64,000 nucleotides of DNA from JANQGH01 sp039177555 (GCA_039177555.1 JBCDFV010000020.1:1-64000); one strand, 5' to 3'; counted from the stretch's first letter, positions 8,963-18,900 are shown. The notes: generated from the letters alone by a model not told the origin. Program-made: numbers and translations.

Positions 8963-10027
8963 TCAGGCCGCCTGATCCGGTCGAACCATCCATACCCGAT
9001 CGGCGGGAAACCCGATCGGCACGTCCTGGCCCTCGGCGAAGTCGCCGGCCACGTCGGCACTGCGCACCGCCTCGATCTGATGGCTGCCCAGCGCCAGGCG
9101 ATAGCGCGTATAGGTGCCGACGAAGATGCGCGATACGACTTTGCCCTGCACCGTGTTTTCCGCCGTCGGTTGGCCAAGCACGATCTGTTCCGGCCGTATG
9201 GTCAAGAGGCCGTCTTCCGGCGGCCGTTCGTCCTCGCCGCCGGGGGCAAAACGAAAGCTGCCGACATCGGTTTCCACCGTGTCGCCCTGCCGCCTGCCCG
9301 GCAGGAAGTTCACGCCGCCCAGGAAACGGGCGATGCGCTCCGACGCTGGGTGGCGATAGAACACGTCGGGGCTGGCGAACTGCTGCAGGCGGCCGTCGAA
9401 AATCATGGCGATCCGGTCGGCCAGCAGCACGGCCTCTTCCTGGTCATGCGTCACGAAGATCGTGGTAATGCCCAAATCACGCTGGACCGACAAGATCAAC
9501 TCGCGCATCTCGTCGCGAAGGTGGGCGTCGAGATTGCTGAGCGGCTCGTCGAGCAGCAGAACGCGGGGCTTGGTGATCAGCGCCCGCGCCAGGGCCACGC
9601 GCTGCTGCTGGCCGCCGGACAGCTGCTTCGGCCGCCGGTCGGAAATGTCCGGCAGGCGCACGAGGTCGAGCATTTCCTTGACGCGTTGGTCGATGGTCTT
9701 GGGGTCGACGCCCGCCATCTTCAGGCCGAAGCCGACATTCTGGCCGACGCTCATGTACGGGAACAGCAAATAGTTCTGGAACACCATGACCGCGCCGCGC
9801 TTTTCCGGCGGAATGCGCACGATGCTGTCGCCATCGAACGTGATATCGCCCGCTGTCGGGCGGATCAGCCCGGCGATCATCTTTAACGTCGTGGTCTTGC
9901 CGCAGCCGGAGGGGCCCAGCAGCGCGATCAGGCGGCCGGACGGGATGTCCAGGTCCATATCCGCCACGGCGGGCGCGTCGACGCCCGAATAGGCCTTGGT
10001 CAGATTGTTGATGCGAACATGGGTCAT
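8963..10027 (-). CDS. ABC sugar-type importer, ATP-binding protein (MalK/UgpC group)
   Basis: A 354-aa ATPase that powers import through the two adjacent permeases. Walker A is GPSGCGKTT (38-46), the Q loop is at VFQNYLLFP, the signature LSGGQQQR is at 136-143, Walker B RVLLLDEP is at 155-162, and a C-terminal TOBE region follows from about residue 240, as in MalK-type subunits. The ATG at 10027 overlaps the permease stop by 4 bases; the extra N-terminal frame to 10234 overlaps the permease and lacks family features. It is the only ABC import ATPase in the window, which matters for the ATPase-less importer at 24.7-27.9 kb. Confidence 0.92.
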   Translation of the reverse strand: MTHVRINNLTKAYSGVDAPAVADMDLDIPSGRLIALLGPSGCGKTTTLKMIAGLIRPTAGDITFDGDSIVRIPPEKRGAVMVFQNYLLFPYMSVGQNVGFGLKMAGVDPKTIDQRVKEMLDLVRLPDISDRRPKQLSGGQQQRVALARALITKPRVLLLDEPLSNLDAHLRDEMRELILSVQRDLGITTIFVTHDQEEAVLLADRIAMIFDGRLQQFASPDVFYRHPASERIARFLGGVNFLPGRRQGDTVETDVGSFRFAPGGEDERPPEDGLLTIRPEQIVLGQPTAENTVQGKVVSRIFVGTYTRYRLALGSHQIEAVRSADVAGDFAEGQDVPIGFPADRVWMVRPDQAA

Positions 10028-10971
10028 ACGCGGCCAAAACCTCCAACGGCCCCGGACTCGCCGGACAGAAAGCGGGATGAAACCAGCAGGATCAGCACTG
10101 CCGGTGCGATGAAGATCAGCGACAGGGCGGCAATCACCGCGTTGTTGCCGCTGCCGGCGGCGGAAAACAGCAGGATGGGCAGCGTGATCACCCGACCCTG
10201 GCCGATCAGGAAGGTCAGCAGATATTGGCTCCACGAGACCAGGAAGGCGAACAGGCAGGCGACGAACAGACCAGGCAGGATGGCCGGGAACGTCACGTGC
10301 CAGAAGGTCCGGAACGGGCCGGCGCCCAGCGTTCGTGCCTGGGCCTCGAAATCGGCGTTGTAGTTGGCGAACACGCCGCTCAACGTCAGCACCACATAGG
10401 GCATCACCGGCACCAGATGGACGATGCTAACACCGAGGACCGAGCCCGACAGACCCAGATTGATGCCCGCCGCCTCCAGCGCCAAATCCCAGCGGATGAA
10501 GTTGATGTTCAGGCCCAGGCTGAAGGCGATCGGCGGTACGATCGTCGGCGTGATGATGATGAACTCGATCAGCCGCTTGCCCCGGAAACTGTACATGCCC
10601 AGCGCGCGCGCCGCCGGCATGCCGATCACGATCGAGACCCCGGTGACCAGAAACCCGATCCAAAGGCTTAAGCCCAGGGCGCGGACCACATCCGGCACAC
10701 TGGCCCATTGGGCGAACAGGTTTTCGATGCTGAACTGCCCCGCCGGCGGCAACAGGCCCAGCCTTTGCCAGGCCTGCAGGCTCCATTCGTCCGGGATCAG
10801 CTGCGGATAGAACCAGCGAAAGGCAAAGGCGTTGATGAAGAACGCGATGACCGGCAGGACCAGCACCACGCACATGAAAATCACGGTGGCGTAGAAGACG
10901 ACCTTGCCGGTGGCGCGCTTGCCCGCGCCGCGGTCGGCCGGGGCCAGCTCCTTGACCGTTACGTCCGTCAT
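10024..10971 (-). CDS. ABC importer permease, second of pair (BPD_transp_1)
   Basis: Inner-membrane channel subunit of 315 aa with about six hydrophobic helices; the first is near residues 25-45 and the EAA-type coupling loop is the ...DFEAQARTLGAGPFRTFWHVTFPAI... region. The ATG at 10971 is preceded by AGGA with good spacing and starts 4 bases after the partner permease stop; the longer start at 11001 would overlap that gene. It pairs with the 10976-11851 permease, the ATPase and the binding protein at 11905. The layout resembles YnjBCD, in which a single long permease replaces this pair. Confidence 0.88.
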   Translation of the reverse strand: MTDVTVKELAPADRGAGKRATGKVVFYATVIFMCVVLVLPVIAFFINAFAFRWFYPQLIPDEWSLQAWQRLGLLPPAGQFSIENLFAQWASVPDVVRALGLSLWIGFLVTGVSIVIGMPAARALGMYSFRGKRLIEFIIITPTIVPPIAFSLGLNINFIRWDLALEAAGINLGLSGSVLGVSIVHLVPVMPYVVLTLSGVFANYNADFEAQARTLGAGPFRTFWHVTFPAILPGLFVACLFAFLVSWSQYLLTFLIGQGRVITLPILLFSAAGSGNNAVIAALSLIFIAPAVLILLVSSRFLSGESGAVGGFGRV

Positions 10972-10975
10972 CGTC

Positions 10976-11851
10976 CTAACCCCGCCTGATCGTGCGGGCA
11001 CTGATGTACATGTAGATCAGCACCAGAATGAGAACGATGACCGCGATGATGATGCTGAGCGCCATGCCCTCGGCGCGCGCGTTCAGATCGGGGTTCAGGA
11101 AGAAGTCCAGCGCCATTACCGGCAGCATCTCCGGATGCCGAACGCCCAGAATGCGCGGCACCTCGTACGTGCCGAAGGTGAAGGCGAAGACGATGATCGA
11201 GGCCGACATCAGCCCCGGCATGATCAGCGGCAAGGTGACGTAGCGAAACCGCTGCCAGCGGTTGGCGCCCAGGCTCTGGGCGGCCGCCTCGTAGTCCTCG
11301 CCCAGCGACTGCAGGATCGCCATGACGATGATGCCGAAAAAGGCGATCTCCTTCCAGACATAGGCCAGGATGATGCCGATGCCCGAACTGTCGCGCACCA
11401 GCACCGGGAAGTCGCGCGGGCTGCTGATCAGCCCCAATTCCCCGGCCACGCGCGACAGCAGGCCGCTTTGCGAGAACACCAAGATCATGCCGATCGCGAT
11501 CACCAGATGCGGGATCGGCAGGTTGAGCTGGAACAGGAACACCGCCAACCGCTTGCCGAAAAACGTGCGGCGCAGCAGCAGGGCGATGGCGATCGCTAGC
11601 GCCGCTGAGATGAAGGTGCTGGCGAACGCCACCCAGAAGGTCAGCAGCAAGCCGGCCCAGAAGCGGCTGGAATGCTCTTCTGAGAACATGACGCTGACAT
11701 AGGCGTCGAAGTTCAGCTCGGTGTTGCCGAGCTGAGGTTGGAAGCCAAGGCTTTGCAGGAACCCGAAGCCTAAGCTGCCGAAGAACAGCACCAGGATGAT
11801 CAGGACGGTCGGCCCGAGCATCAAGGGAATGCGCCAACGCTCCCACGACAT
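10976..11851 (-). CDS. ABC importer permease, first of pair (BPD_transp_1)
   Basis: Inner-membrane permease of 291 aa. Hydrophobic segments begin at residues 10-30, and the EAA loop DYEAAAQSLGANRWQRFRYVTLPLI lies near residues 190-215, the site that docks to the ATPase. It is followed 4 bases later by the second permease and preceded by the binding protein gene after a 53-base gap. Together they form a binding-protein-dependent importer in the GH51/LacD operon. Substrate is inferred from neighbours to be a sugar or arabino-oligosaccharide. Confidence 0.88.
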   Translation of the reverse strand: MSWERWRIPLMLGPTVLIILVLFFGSLGFGFLQSLGFQPQLGNTELNFDAYVSVMFSEEHSSRFWAGLLLTFWVAFASTFISAALAIAIALLLRRTFFGKRLAVFLFQLNLPIPHLVIAIGMILVFSQSGLLSRVAGELGLISSPRDFPVLVRDSSGIGIILAYVWKEIAFFGIIVMAILQSLGEDYEAAAQSLGANRWQRFRYVTLPLIMPGLMSASIIVFAFTFGTYEVPRILGVRHPEMLPVMALDFFLNPDLNARAEGMALSIIIAVIVLILVLIYMYISARTIRRG

Positions 11852-11904
11852 GGGTTAGCCCTCTGGTACCGGTTCGGGTTCCTGCTGCCTAGTACGTCGT
11901 CCGA

Positions 11905-13176
11905 CTATTGCGGCAAGGGCTCGCCGCGCAGGACGTAGCGCTCCCAATCCGCCTCGATCCTGGTCTGGTACTCAGCCGCGATGTCGGCCACCAGCGCGCC
12001 GGCCAGGATGTTCGGATCCTCCGCCGCGTCGCCCAGATTCTCCATGGCGACGTTGATCGCCTCCAACTGCGCCGGATCAGTCACACGAGACACGTCAATA
12101 CCCCAGCCACAGCAGAAGCCGTTCTCCGGCTGCACCTGAAAGGCCTGCAGGTCTGGCCGCAGGATCAGGTTGGCAGTCACCAGGGCCGCCGCCTTGTTCG
12201 GTGCGTTGAACGGGATGGCGACATAGTTGAAGTCGCCGATCATGTAGTCGTTGAACGAAAAGGCCTGCGAGGTCGGTGGCACGATGCCCGCCGCGATCGA
12301 CGGCGCCGCGCCCGATGGCGACTGGGTGAAGGTGAACGCGGTTTCGCCATTGGCGAACAGTTGGTCGGCCTCCGACTGGTTGGCCGGGTAGGTCTCGCCT
12401 TCGCGCCACAGATTGGGCTGCCAGTCAATCAGGGTCTGCCAAACCTGGGGCGCCCACTCGTTGTAGAGATCCTCGTTGAAGTCACCGACCCACTGGTCGT
12501 GGCCGCCGCTCAACTCGAAGAACAGTTGCTTGACGAAGCGTGTTCCGACAAAGGCGCCGGGTCCGGGGGCCATATAGGTGAACTGACCCGGATTGGCCTC
12601 GATCCAATCGCTCAGCTCGGCATAGGACCGCGGCAGTTCGTCCTCGTCCAGGCGCGCTGAATCGTAAACGAAGTGGAACTGGGCGCTGGACCAGGGGCTC
12701 TCATAGCCGTCGACCGGCCGACCGAAGTCGAGATAGATGGCGGGGTTGTCCCAATCCACCAGCGCGGCGTTGGGAATGCCCTCCGCCCACGGGCCGTACA
12801 GCAGATCCGCCTGCCTGAGCGTGAAGAAGTTCTCGCCATTGATCCAGATGAGGTCGACTGTGCCGCGATCGCCGGTCGCACCGGCCTGCTGCTCGCTGAT
12901 CACCTGATTGACCACATCGACCGTATCGGCCACCGGCACCCGCTCCAGCGTGATGCCGTATTCCTCTTGCAGCGGTATGCCGTAGAACTCGTCGACGAAG
13001 CCGTTGATGGCGTCCGAACCGCCCCACATGTACCAATAGACGGTCTCGCCGCGCGCCTGTTCGACCACCTCGTCCCAACTGGTAAAGCCGGGCAGGTCCT
13101 GCGCGGTCGCACTGGCGCTGATCGCCAGCGCCGCGGTCGCCGCAATGGCCGCGTTTTTGAGTGTCGAAAGCTTCAT
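11905..13176 (-). CDS. Periplasmic substrate-binding protein, YnjB-like (COG4134 type)
   Basis: A 423-aa exported protein with a clear signal peptide (residues 1-25, cleavage after ASATA). The mature start GETVYWYMWGGSDAINGFVDEF resembles the YnjB/polyamine-type binding proteins more than the MalE family. A CC pair occurs in the NGFCCGWGIDVSRV segment near residue 365. Start ATG 13176 has a short upstream GGAGGAG-like Shine-Dalgarno. Genes for two permeases and the ATPase follow directly, and the isomerase gene precedes it by 29 bases. The ligand of YnjB-type systems is generally unknown; here the operon suggests a sugar. Confidence 0.85.
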   Translation of the reverse strand: MKLSTLKNAAIAATAALAISASATAQDLPGFTSWDEVVEQARGETVYWYMWGGSDAINGFVDEFYGIPLQEEYGITLERVPVADTVDVVNQVISEQQAGATGDRGTVDLIWINGENFFTLRQADLLYGPWAEGIPNAALVDWDNPAIYLDFGRPVDGYESPWSSAQFHFVYDSARLDEDELPRSYAELSDWIEANPGQFTYMAPGPGAFVGTRFVKQLFFELSGGHDQWVGDFNEDLYNEWAPQVWQTLIDWQPNLWREGETYPANQSEADQLFANGETAFTFTQSPSGAAPSIAAGIVPPTSQAFSFNDYMIGDFNYVAIPFNAPNKAAALVTANLILRPDLQAFQVQPENGFCCGWGIDVSRVTDPAQLEAINVAMENLGDAAEDPNILAGALVADIAAEYQTRIEADWERYVLRGEPLPQ

Positions 13177-13205
13177 GGTGCAACTCCTCCCATCGTCACC
13201 GGTTA

Positions 13206-14651
13206 TTAGACATTAACCCCGTCCCGCTGCAGATAATCCGCATACGGGACCGGTTCGACCAGCCGCATCTTGGTCCAGGCGGCCAATTCCATCAGCTCGC
13301 GCGTCACATCGCCCTGGCCCATTGCAAAGTGATGCTGCAGGCCGCGTACGGTTAGCGTGTTCAAGAGATCCCAGATGTCGATCGCTTCGCCGTTCAGATA
13401 GGTCTTGGAAACCCACCCCCGGGTGCCGTCGAAACCCTTCGACGGGTGCTCCACGACCTCCGATTTCAAGACCAGCAGGCGCGACGCGTCCTCGTTGACA
13501 TAGCTGACCGTCGTCGGCTGCGGCGCGAAGACCTGATCGCCGGACACGCCGTAGGGCCCGTCCTCGCCATTGCGCCCCAGCGTCACATGGTCGACCCAGG
13601 CGATGCCGTCCTGATTGGCGAAATGCCGGGGCGATACGCCGCAATGCCACATCAGCATTGCCTGCCGGTCCGGGTCGATCGCGGCGATGTCGAGCAAGGT
13701 GGCGGAGCCATCCCGGTCGGACATCAGGTTCAGCATGTGCATACTGACCGCGCCCAGCACGTCGCCCTCGCAGGCGACCGGAAACCGATGCTCGCTGCCC
13801 AGCCAGCCATAGGCCAGGCACGGGGCGACGTTGTAGAGCCCCTGGATGTCCGACCAGCACTGAACCGCCAGCGCGTCGTAATCCTCGTCGGCGGAAAGGT
13901 CGTGCAGCGCCAGATAGAGGCGGGCGATCCGGTCGAATGCCTCGTCCTCCGTCACGGCGATCGACCGAGCGGCGCTGCGCATGTCAGCGACCGCTTCGGC
14001 CACGCGGGTGGCCTCAACGGCCTTGGCGCGGTCCACCACGACCGGCAGGTCGATCGGTTCGACCGTGACGCCCAGCCGGCGTCTAAAGGCGTCGGCGTCG
14101 GAGACCATGCCGTCAAAGCCGGGCGATATGCCGCCGATCCAGCCGATGCGCGACTGTTCCAGCCCGACAACCGCCCGCAATGCCCGCGCCGTAACCGCGA
14201 ACCGCTCGCGGAAGCGTTCTGAATCCGGGTTGCCATAGAACCATTTGTAGGGAATGTCGCGGTCCTTCACGACGGTCTTGATCAGGCTGGCGAAGTGGCT
14301 CATCGAGACCAGGGACGACAGCTGCACCGGGCCGTCAAAGCTGGGGTCCGGCACGGACCAGAGGCCGACCCGGGGTGCCACGTCCAGCAGCGGATAAAGC
14401 TGCTCGCCGGCGCTGCAGGCGGCGTTCTGGATCATCAGAAGATCGATCCGCTGGTCCTTCAACTCGCGCGCCGCCGCCTCGGCATCCTCCCCCGAATGGA
14501 TCGGCCGGCTGATCGCGACCAGGTCATAGCCCAGCGCGTCGCTTTCGGCCTTCAAGGCGTCGATCGCGGTTTCGCGCACCCGATACTTCTCGGCGTAGTA
14601 GGGCGAGATCGAAACGCCGACATAGCCGATGCGGGGCCGGTGACGGGTCAT
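13206..14651 (-). CDS. L-fucose/L-arabinose isomerase-like protein (COG2407 family)
   Basis: A 481-aa protein of the fucose/arabinose isomerase-like fold, which interconverts aldose and ketose sugars using a divalent metal. The N-terminal Rossmann-like region (residues 5-130, start RPRIGYVGVSISPYY) and the C-terminal region with HCGVSPRHFANQ near residue 340 fit the family. ATG at 14651 overlaps the aldolase stop by 4 bases (ATGA), so the two enzymes are coupled. Likely step: aldose to ketose before cleavage by the adjoining LacD-type aldolase. The exact sugar is not determinable, and no sugar kinase is near. Confidence 0.75.
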   Translation of the reverse strand: MTRHRPRIGYVGVSISPYYAEKYRVRETAIDALKAESDALGYDLVAISRPIHSGEDAEAAARELKDQRIDLLMIQNAACSAGEQLYPLLDVAPRVGLWSVPDPSFDGPVQLSSLVSMSHFASLIKTVVKDRDIPYKWFYGNPDSERFRERFAVTARALRAVVGLEQSRIGWIGGISPGFDGMVSDADAFRRRLGVTVEPIDLPVVVDRAKAVEATRVAEAVADMRSAARSIAVTEDEAFDRIARLYLALHDLSADEDYDALAVQCWSDIQGLYNVAPCLAYGWLGSEHRFPVACEGDVLGAVSMHMLNLMSDRDGSATLLDIAAIDPDRQAMLMWHCGVSPRHFANQDGIAWVDHVTLGRNGEDGPYGVSGDQVFAPQPTTVSYVNEDASRLLVLKSEVVEHPSKGFDGTRGWVSKTYLNGEAIDIWDLLNTLTVRGLQHHFAMGQGDVTRELMELAAWTKMRLVEPVPYADYLQRDGVNV

Positions 14652-15685
14652 TGGCCATGCCCCTGGGCGGTGTGCCGGGCAGGTTCGGCATTCACTTCCG
14701 CGGCGTTGACCAAGGGTACGGCGGTCTCATTGGCGATTGCCGTCAACCGGCGCAGCCTTTCGCGACCTTCGCCCTTGGCCCAGTCCGCAAGGGCCGACGA
14801 CCCGCCTTTGCCGAAGATCTCGATGGCGGGGCGCCAAACCGCCCGCCCGCAAAGATAGCCGCCATAAGGCACGCCGGCCTTGCCGGCCAGTTCCAGCCCC
14901 TCCGCGAACGCCTCCAAGGTCACGCCCGCACTCAAAAACACGAACGGACAGCCGGCGGCGTCGGCCGTGGCGCGAAAATGGTCCAGCGCCTCGGCCATGG
15001 AGCAGTTGGGCGATCCGCCCGCGCGTTCGGCCGTTTGTGTGCCGGCGACGAAGGCGAGGTCGACCGGGAATTCGATCTTTAAGACGTCGATGCGATAGCC
15101 GGGTTTGGAGAATTCGGCCACCGACCGCCGTACAATGTCGGGCTTGATCGCGGCGAAGTCGGCCGTGCCCGCCTCGACCCCTTGCCGATACGACAAGGGT
15201 TCAAAGAGAAACGGCAGGTCATTGGCCTGGCATTCAGCGCCCACACGCTCAATCAGTGCCTGCTTGACCGTATTCTCGTCCGACGGCGCGTCCGGATCGT
15301 AATACATGTGCAGCTTGATCGCGTCGGCGCCGCGCTGTGCGAGGCGGCGCACCGACAGGCTCGGCGGCAACGTGGTGACGGTTTCACTGTCGCCGCCATA
15401 GACGTCCGTCTCGTACGCGCGCAGGATTCCGGTTCCGGTGTCCGTGACGGCCTGACAGGCGTCGCCGAACCGGTGGTCCAGCAGAATGGCCGAGGCGTCG
15501 GGCGACAGCCATTGGGCGAGCACGGTCTTGAACTCCGCCGCCCGCGCGTCGGCGTCACCGGTATCGCTGGAGGCGGCGGCCAGCGCGCGCGTGAGGCTGA
15601 TGCCTTGATCGATCGCCAGTGCACACATCAGGCCGCTGTCGGTCATGCAGGCGCCGAGGCGCTGGCGCTTCAAGGCCGGTTCCAT
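14648..15685 (-). CDS. LacD-type class I aldolase (tagatose-1,6-bisphosphate aldolase family)
   Basis: Schiff-base aldolase that cleaves a ketose 1-phosphate or 1,6-bisphosphate into dihydroxyacetone phosphate and an aldehyde. The 345-aa protein has the family start LAIDQGISL, the central DAIKLHMYYDPD block and the Schiff-base lysine Lys203 in DVLKIEFPVD. It is about 20 residues longer than typical LacD, with extra N- and C-terminal residues. The same family (COG3684) includes the sulfofructose-1-phosphate aldolase YihT. It is the first gene of the operon that continues to the GntR gene, and its stop overlaps the isomerase start. Without a neighbouring kinase its true substrate is open. Confidence 0.82.
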   Translation of the reverse strand: MEPALKRQRLGACMTDSGLMCALAIDQGISLTRALAAASSDTGDADARAAEFKTVLAQWLSPDASAILLDHRFGDACQAVTDTGTGILRAYETDVYGGDSETVTTLPPSLSVRRLAQRGADAIKLHMYYDPDAPSDENTVKQALIERVGAECQANDLPFLFEPLSYRQGVEAGTADFAAIKPDIVRRSVAEFSKPGYRIDVLKIEFPVDLAFVAGTQTAERAGGSPNCSMAEALDHFRATADAAGCPFVFLSAGVTLEAFAEGLELAGKAGVPYGGYLCGRAVWRPAIEIFGKGGSSALADWAKGEGRERLRRLTAIANETAVPLVNAAEVNAEPARHTAQGHGQ

Positions 15686-15979
15686 TTAGCTGGCTGGACC
15701 TTGTCGATGCATGCTTCGGCCGCTGGGCATCGGGCTCGTCATATCCTTTCGGGCCGATCCGCCTGCACGCCTGCACGAAACACGCAGAAAACAGCTTGAA
15801 GCGGACTGAATGCTGTCAAAGACGTTCGCCCAAGGCACTGTAGTGCAATGGTTTTCCTGGCTTGATCGGCGTTCCGCACCTGGCTGCGACCTCATCGTGT
15901 CGTCGATACCGGTCGCCAGAATGCCTGAGCGCAATTGTTATAGCAATTGGAATGTGTGGGCTTTGTGAACGCAGGACGG
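15686..15979 (-). promoter_or_regulatory. Intergenic region upstream of the LacD operon, with two palindromes and a TTGACA element
   Basis: No gene is supported in this 294-base gap. It holds three things that could control the sugar operon: a TTGACA hexamer on the minus strand (15819 to 15814), a 12-base inverted repeat GCACTGTAGTGC (15835-15846) just upstream of it, and the 18-base CAATTG repeat described separately. A -10 box for the TTGACA is weak. RND-pump transcription also ends in this gap. Confidence 0.4.
15932..15949 (-). promoter_or_regulatory. Candidate GntR operator: CAATTG-N6-CAATTG palindrome over a TATAAC box
   Basis: On the minus strand it reads CAATTGCTATAACAATTG, symmetric at 16 of 18 bases. 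The core TTG.TATA.CAA has the shape of HutC/GntR operators, and the TATAAC it contains could be a -10 box. It lies 247 bases before the aldolase start, whose operon ends with a GntR/UTRA gene. Binding is inferred. Confidence 0.4.
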
Positions 15980-18900
15980 CTAGCCGACGCTTCTCAGCCC
16001 GTCCGCATTGTTACCCGGCGAGGGCAGGGGCATTGCCGACCGCCCGTCACCTCGACTGAGGGCATCATCCGCATCCTCGAACGTCGCCACTGGGCGCGAC
16101 CGCGTGATCAGCGAGAAGATCGGCGGCACGAAGTAGAAGCTGACGATGGAAGACAGCAGGACGCCGCCGGCAATCGCGGTCGCGAAGGGCGGCCAGAAAC
16201 CGCCGCCGCCGAGGATCAGCGGAATGAAGCCGCCGAACGTCGTCAGGGTCGTGGAGAAGATGTGCCGGCTGGTGCCGAGCACGATGTTGCGGATCGCGAC
16301 CGGGTCGCCGGCAACCGCCCGGCGATCGCCCTTCAGTTCGGTCAGGATGATGATCGCGACATTGACCGACACGCCGATCGAACCGATGGCGCCGATCAGC
16401 GCCTGAATGCCGAAGGGGAAACCAAGGAGGGCAAGGGACAGGAAGCTGAGGCCCATTGACAATCCGGCGACAGTGGCCACCACCAGCGACAGGCGGAAAG
16501 AGTTGAAGGTGAGGACGATGGTGACCAGGGTCAGCGTCACGATCAGCGCGACCGAGGCCATCAGATCGCGCACCGTATCGGCCCTGGCATCGGCATCGCC
16601 GCCGAACTCAAGACGATAGCCGATCGGCAGCGGCAGCGGGTTCTCTTCAATGAGTTGCTGGAAGGCGGCGAAGGCCTCCTGGGGCAGGACGCCGGCGTCG
16701 ACGTAGCCGAGCACCGAGTTGAACCGCTCGCCGTCAAGATGCGGGATCGATTGCTGGGATGGTACCAGCGTCAGCTCACCCAGCGCCGATAACGGCACGC
16801 CTGGAAACAGATCCGCCGACGGGCCGCTTGTCGGCGCAAGAATGTCCATCGACCCGATATCGGCGACGTTGCCGCGCTCGTCCGACGAGATCCGCACGCG
16901 CACCGGCAACTCGTTCGTCGCCTCGATCAATGAGCCGCCCATGGCACCCTCAAGATTGGTCTCAAGCTGCCTGGCCACGTCGCCCAGCGAAAGCCCGAGA
17001 AGCCGTGCCACGTCCTCGTCGGCCTGAAACTGCAGTTGCGGCACGCCGCCATTTAGCGCCGCGCGCGTATGCGTGATCGCCGGCACTTGCGTCATCAGCA
17101 GCCGCGCCTGCTCCCCCAACGCCCGCAACTGGTCGAGATCCGGTCCGAAGATTCTGAGCTCAACCGGTGCGACAACGGGCGGTCCTTGAAGGATCTCGCG
17201 CACGAAGATTTGCGCGCCCGGCAGCTCATGGTCGAACCGGTCCTGCAGGTCCGGCATCAGGTCGACCGCTGCCTGGGCGGACGTCGCGGTGACCAGCGCC
17301 TCGGCAAAGCGGGCGACGCCGTCCTGGTTCATCAACATGTTGTAATAGAAGGCCGGCGCGCTTCGGCCCGCGAACCAGGCGACCGTCTCGACGGCCTCTT
17401 CTTCGCGCAGGATGGCATGGGCCTGGCGGACAACGTCGACCGTCTGGTCCAGCGAGGCGCGGGCCGGCAGGCGCATCTGGACATAGAACTGGTCGCGGTC
17501 GGCGCCAGGGAAGAACTGGGCCGTCAGGGTGGGCAAGCTGACGAAACCGATGATCGGCAGGGCGACCGCGACCATGATGCTGAGGATCCGGAACCGCAGG
17601 CTCAGATCCAGCGAGCGGGCGAACAGCCACCGAAACGGACCGCCGCCAATGCCGTTGCGCCACCAGCGGCGCGGTCCCTTGCCGACCCGGGCCAGAACGA
17701 AGCCGGAGATGGCCGGCGTGACCAGGATCGCCAACAGCCAGGACGAAACAAGCGCGGTGATCACGGCGATCGCGATCGCGCTGACGAAGTCGCCGGGCGC
17801 GCCGGGCAGCAGCGCCATCGGCATGAAGGCGAGCACGGTGGTGATGGTCGAGGCCAACAGCGGCAGCCACAGATGCCGCACCGCCTCGCCGACGGCGTCG
17901 ACGGGCCTGGCGCCGTTCTCGAGCCGCGATCGGATCCGGTCCGTCATCACGATCGCGCTGTCGACCAGCAGGCCAAGGGCGACGATCAGGCCGGTGACCG
18001 ACATCTGGTGCAGGGGGACGCCTTGGGCCTCCAGCAGCCCGATCGCCATGAAGCCGGTCAGGGGCAGGATGAGGGCGACGATCGCGGCCGACCGCCAGCC
18101 CAGCGTGACGAACAGCACGATGACAACCAAGCCGACGCCGATCGCCAAATTCTCACCTAAGGTGCTGAAGCGCTGGGCGGTATAGACGCTCTGGTCGAAG
18201 ATCTGCTCATGGTCCAGGCCGCCGGGAAGGGTCGCCTCGAATTCGGCCAGGACGTCGCGAACCTGGGCCATCCAGGTGTCGACCTGCAAGTTCACCGCCA
18301 TGCGCACGGCGACCACCACGGCCGGCTCCAGCTCAGCGAAGGCGAGATTGTCGGGCGGGTTCACCAGGGTGCGCCGGACCGTTGCCACATCGCCGACCCG
18401 CACGATCGTGTCGCCGCTTGACGCGATTGGCACATCACGGATGCGGTCCAGATCCTCGATCTCGCCGGCGACCTCGATGACGAGGTTATTGTCCGCCCGC
18501 AACTGCCCGGCGGCTACCTTGGCATCCGCCGAGGCAATTGCCGCCGCCACCGCATCGGGGGTCAGCGCGAGAGAGGTCAGGACGTTGCGGTCGAACTCGA
18601 CCACGATCTCCTCGTCCGGCCCGCCCCAGATCTGCACCAGCTCCGCCCCCGGAACGGCGCGCAGGCGGTCCTGCAGATCCTCCGCAAAGCGGCCCATGAT
18701 GGCGAGATTGGGCTCGCCGTCGCCGCGCCAGGTAATCGCGCTGATGCTGGTGAAGGCGTTGCCCCGATCGGTTTCCAGTGTCGGCGAAGGCACGCCTTCG
18801 GGAAACTCCAGTTCCGCGTCGTCCAGCGCGCTGCGCACATCGACCCAGACCTGGTCGATCTCGGCATCCGTGATGTAGGGGCTGAGCTCGAGTGTGATGA

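Noticed and set aside
13206..15685. Sulfoglycolysis (sulfoquinovose) locus
   Set aside because: LacD-family aldolase and an isomerase fit partly, but no GH31 sulfoquinovosidase, no sulfofructose kinase and no sulfolactaldehyde enzyme are present, and the glycosidase is GH51.
15686..15934. 82-codon minus-strand frame before the LacD-type aldolase
   Set aside because: Composition is not protein-like (many Ser/Arg/Cys), and it crosses both palindromes.
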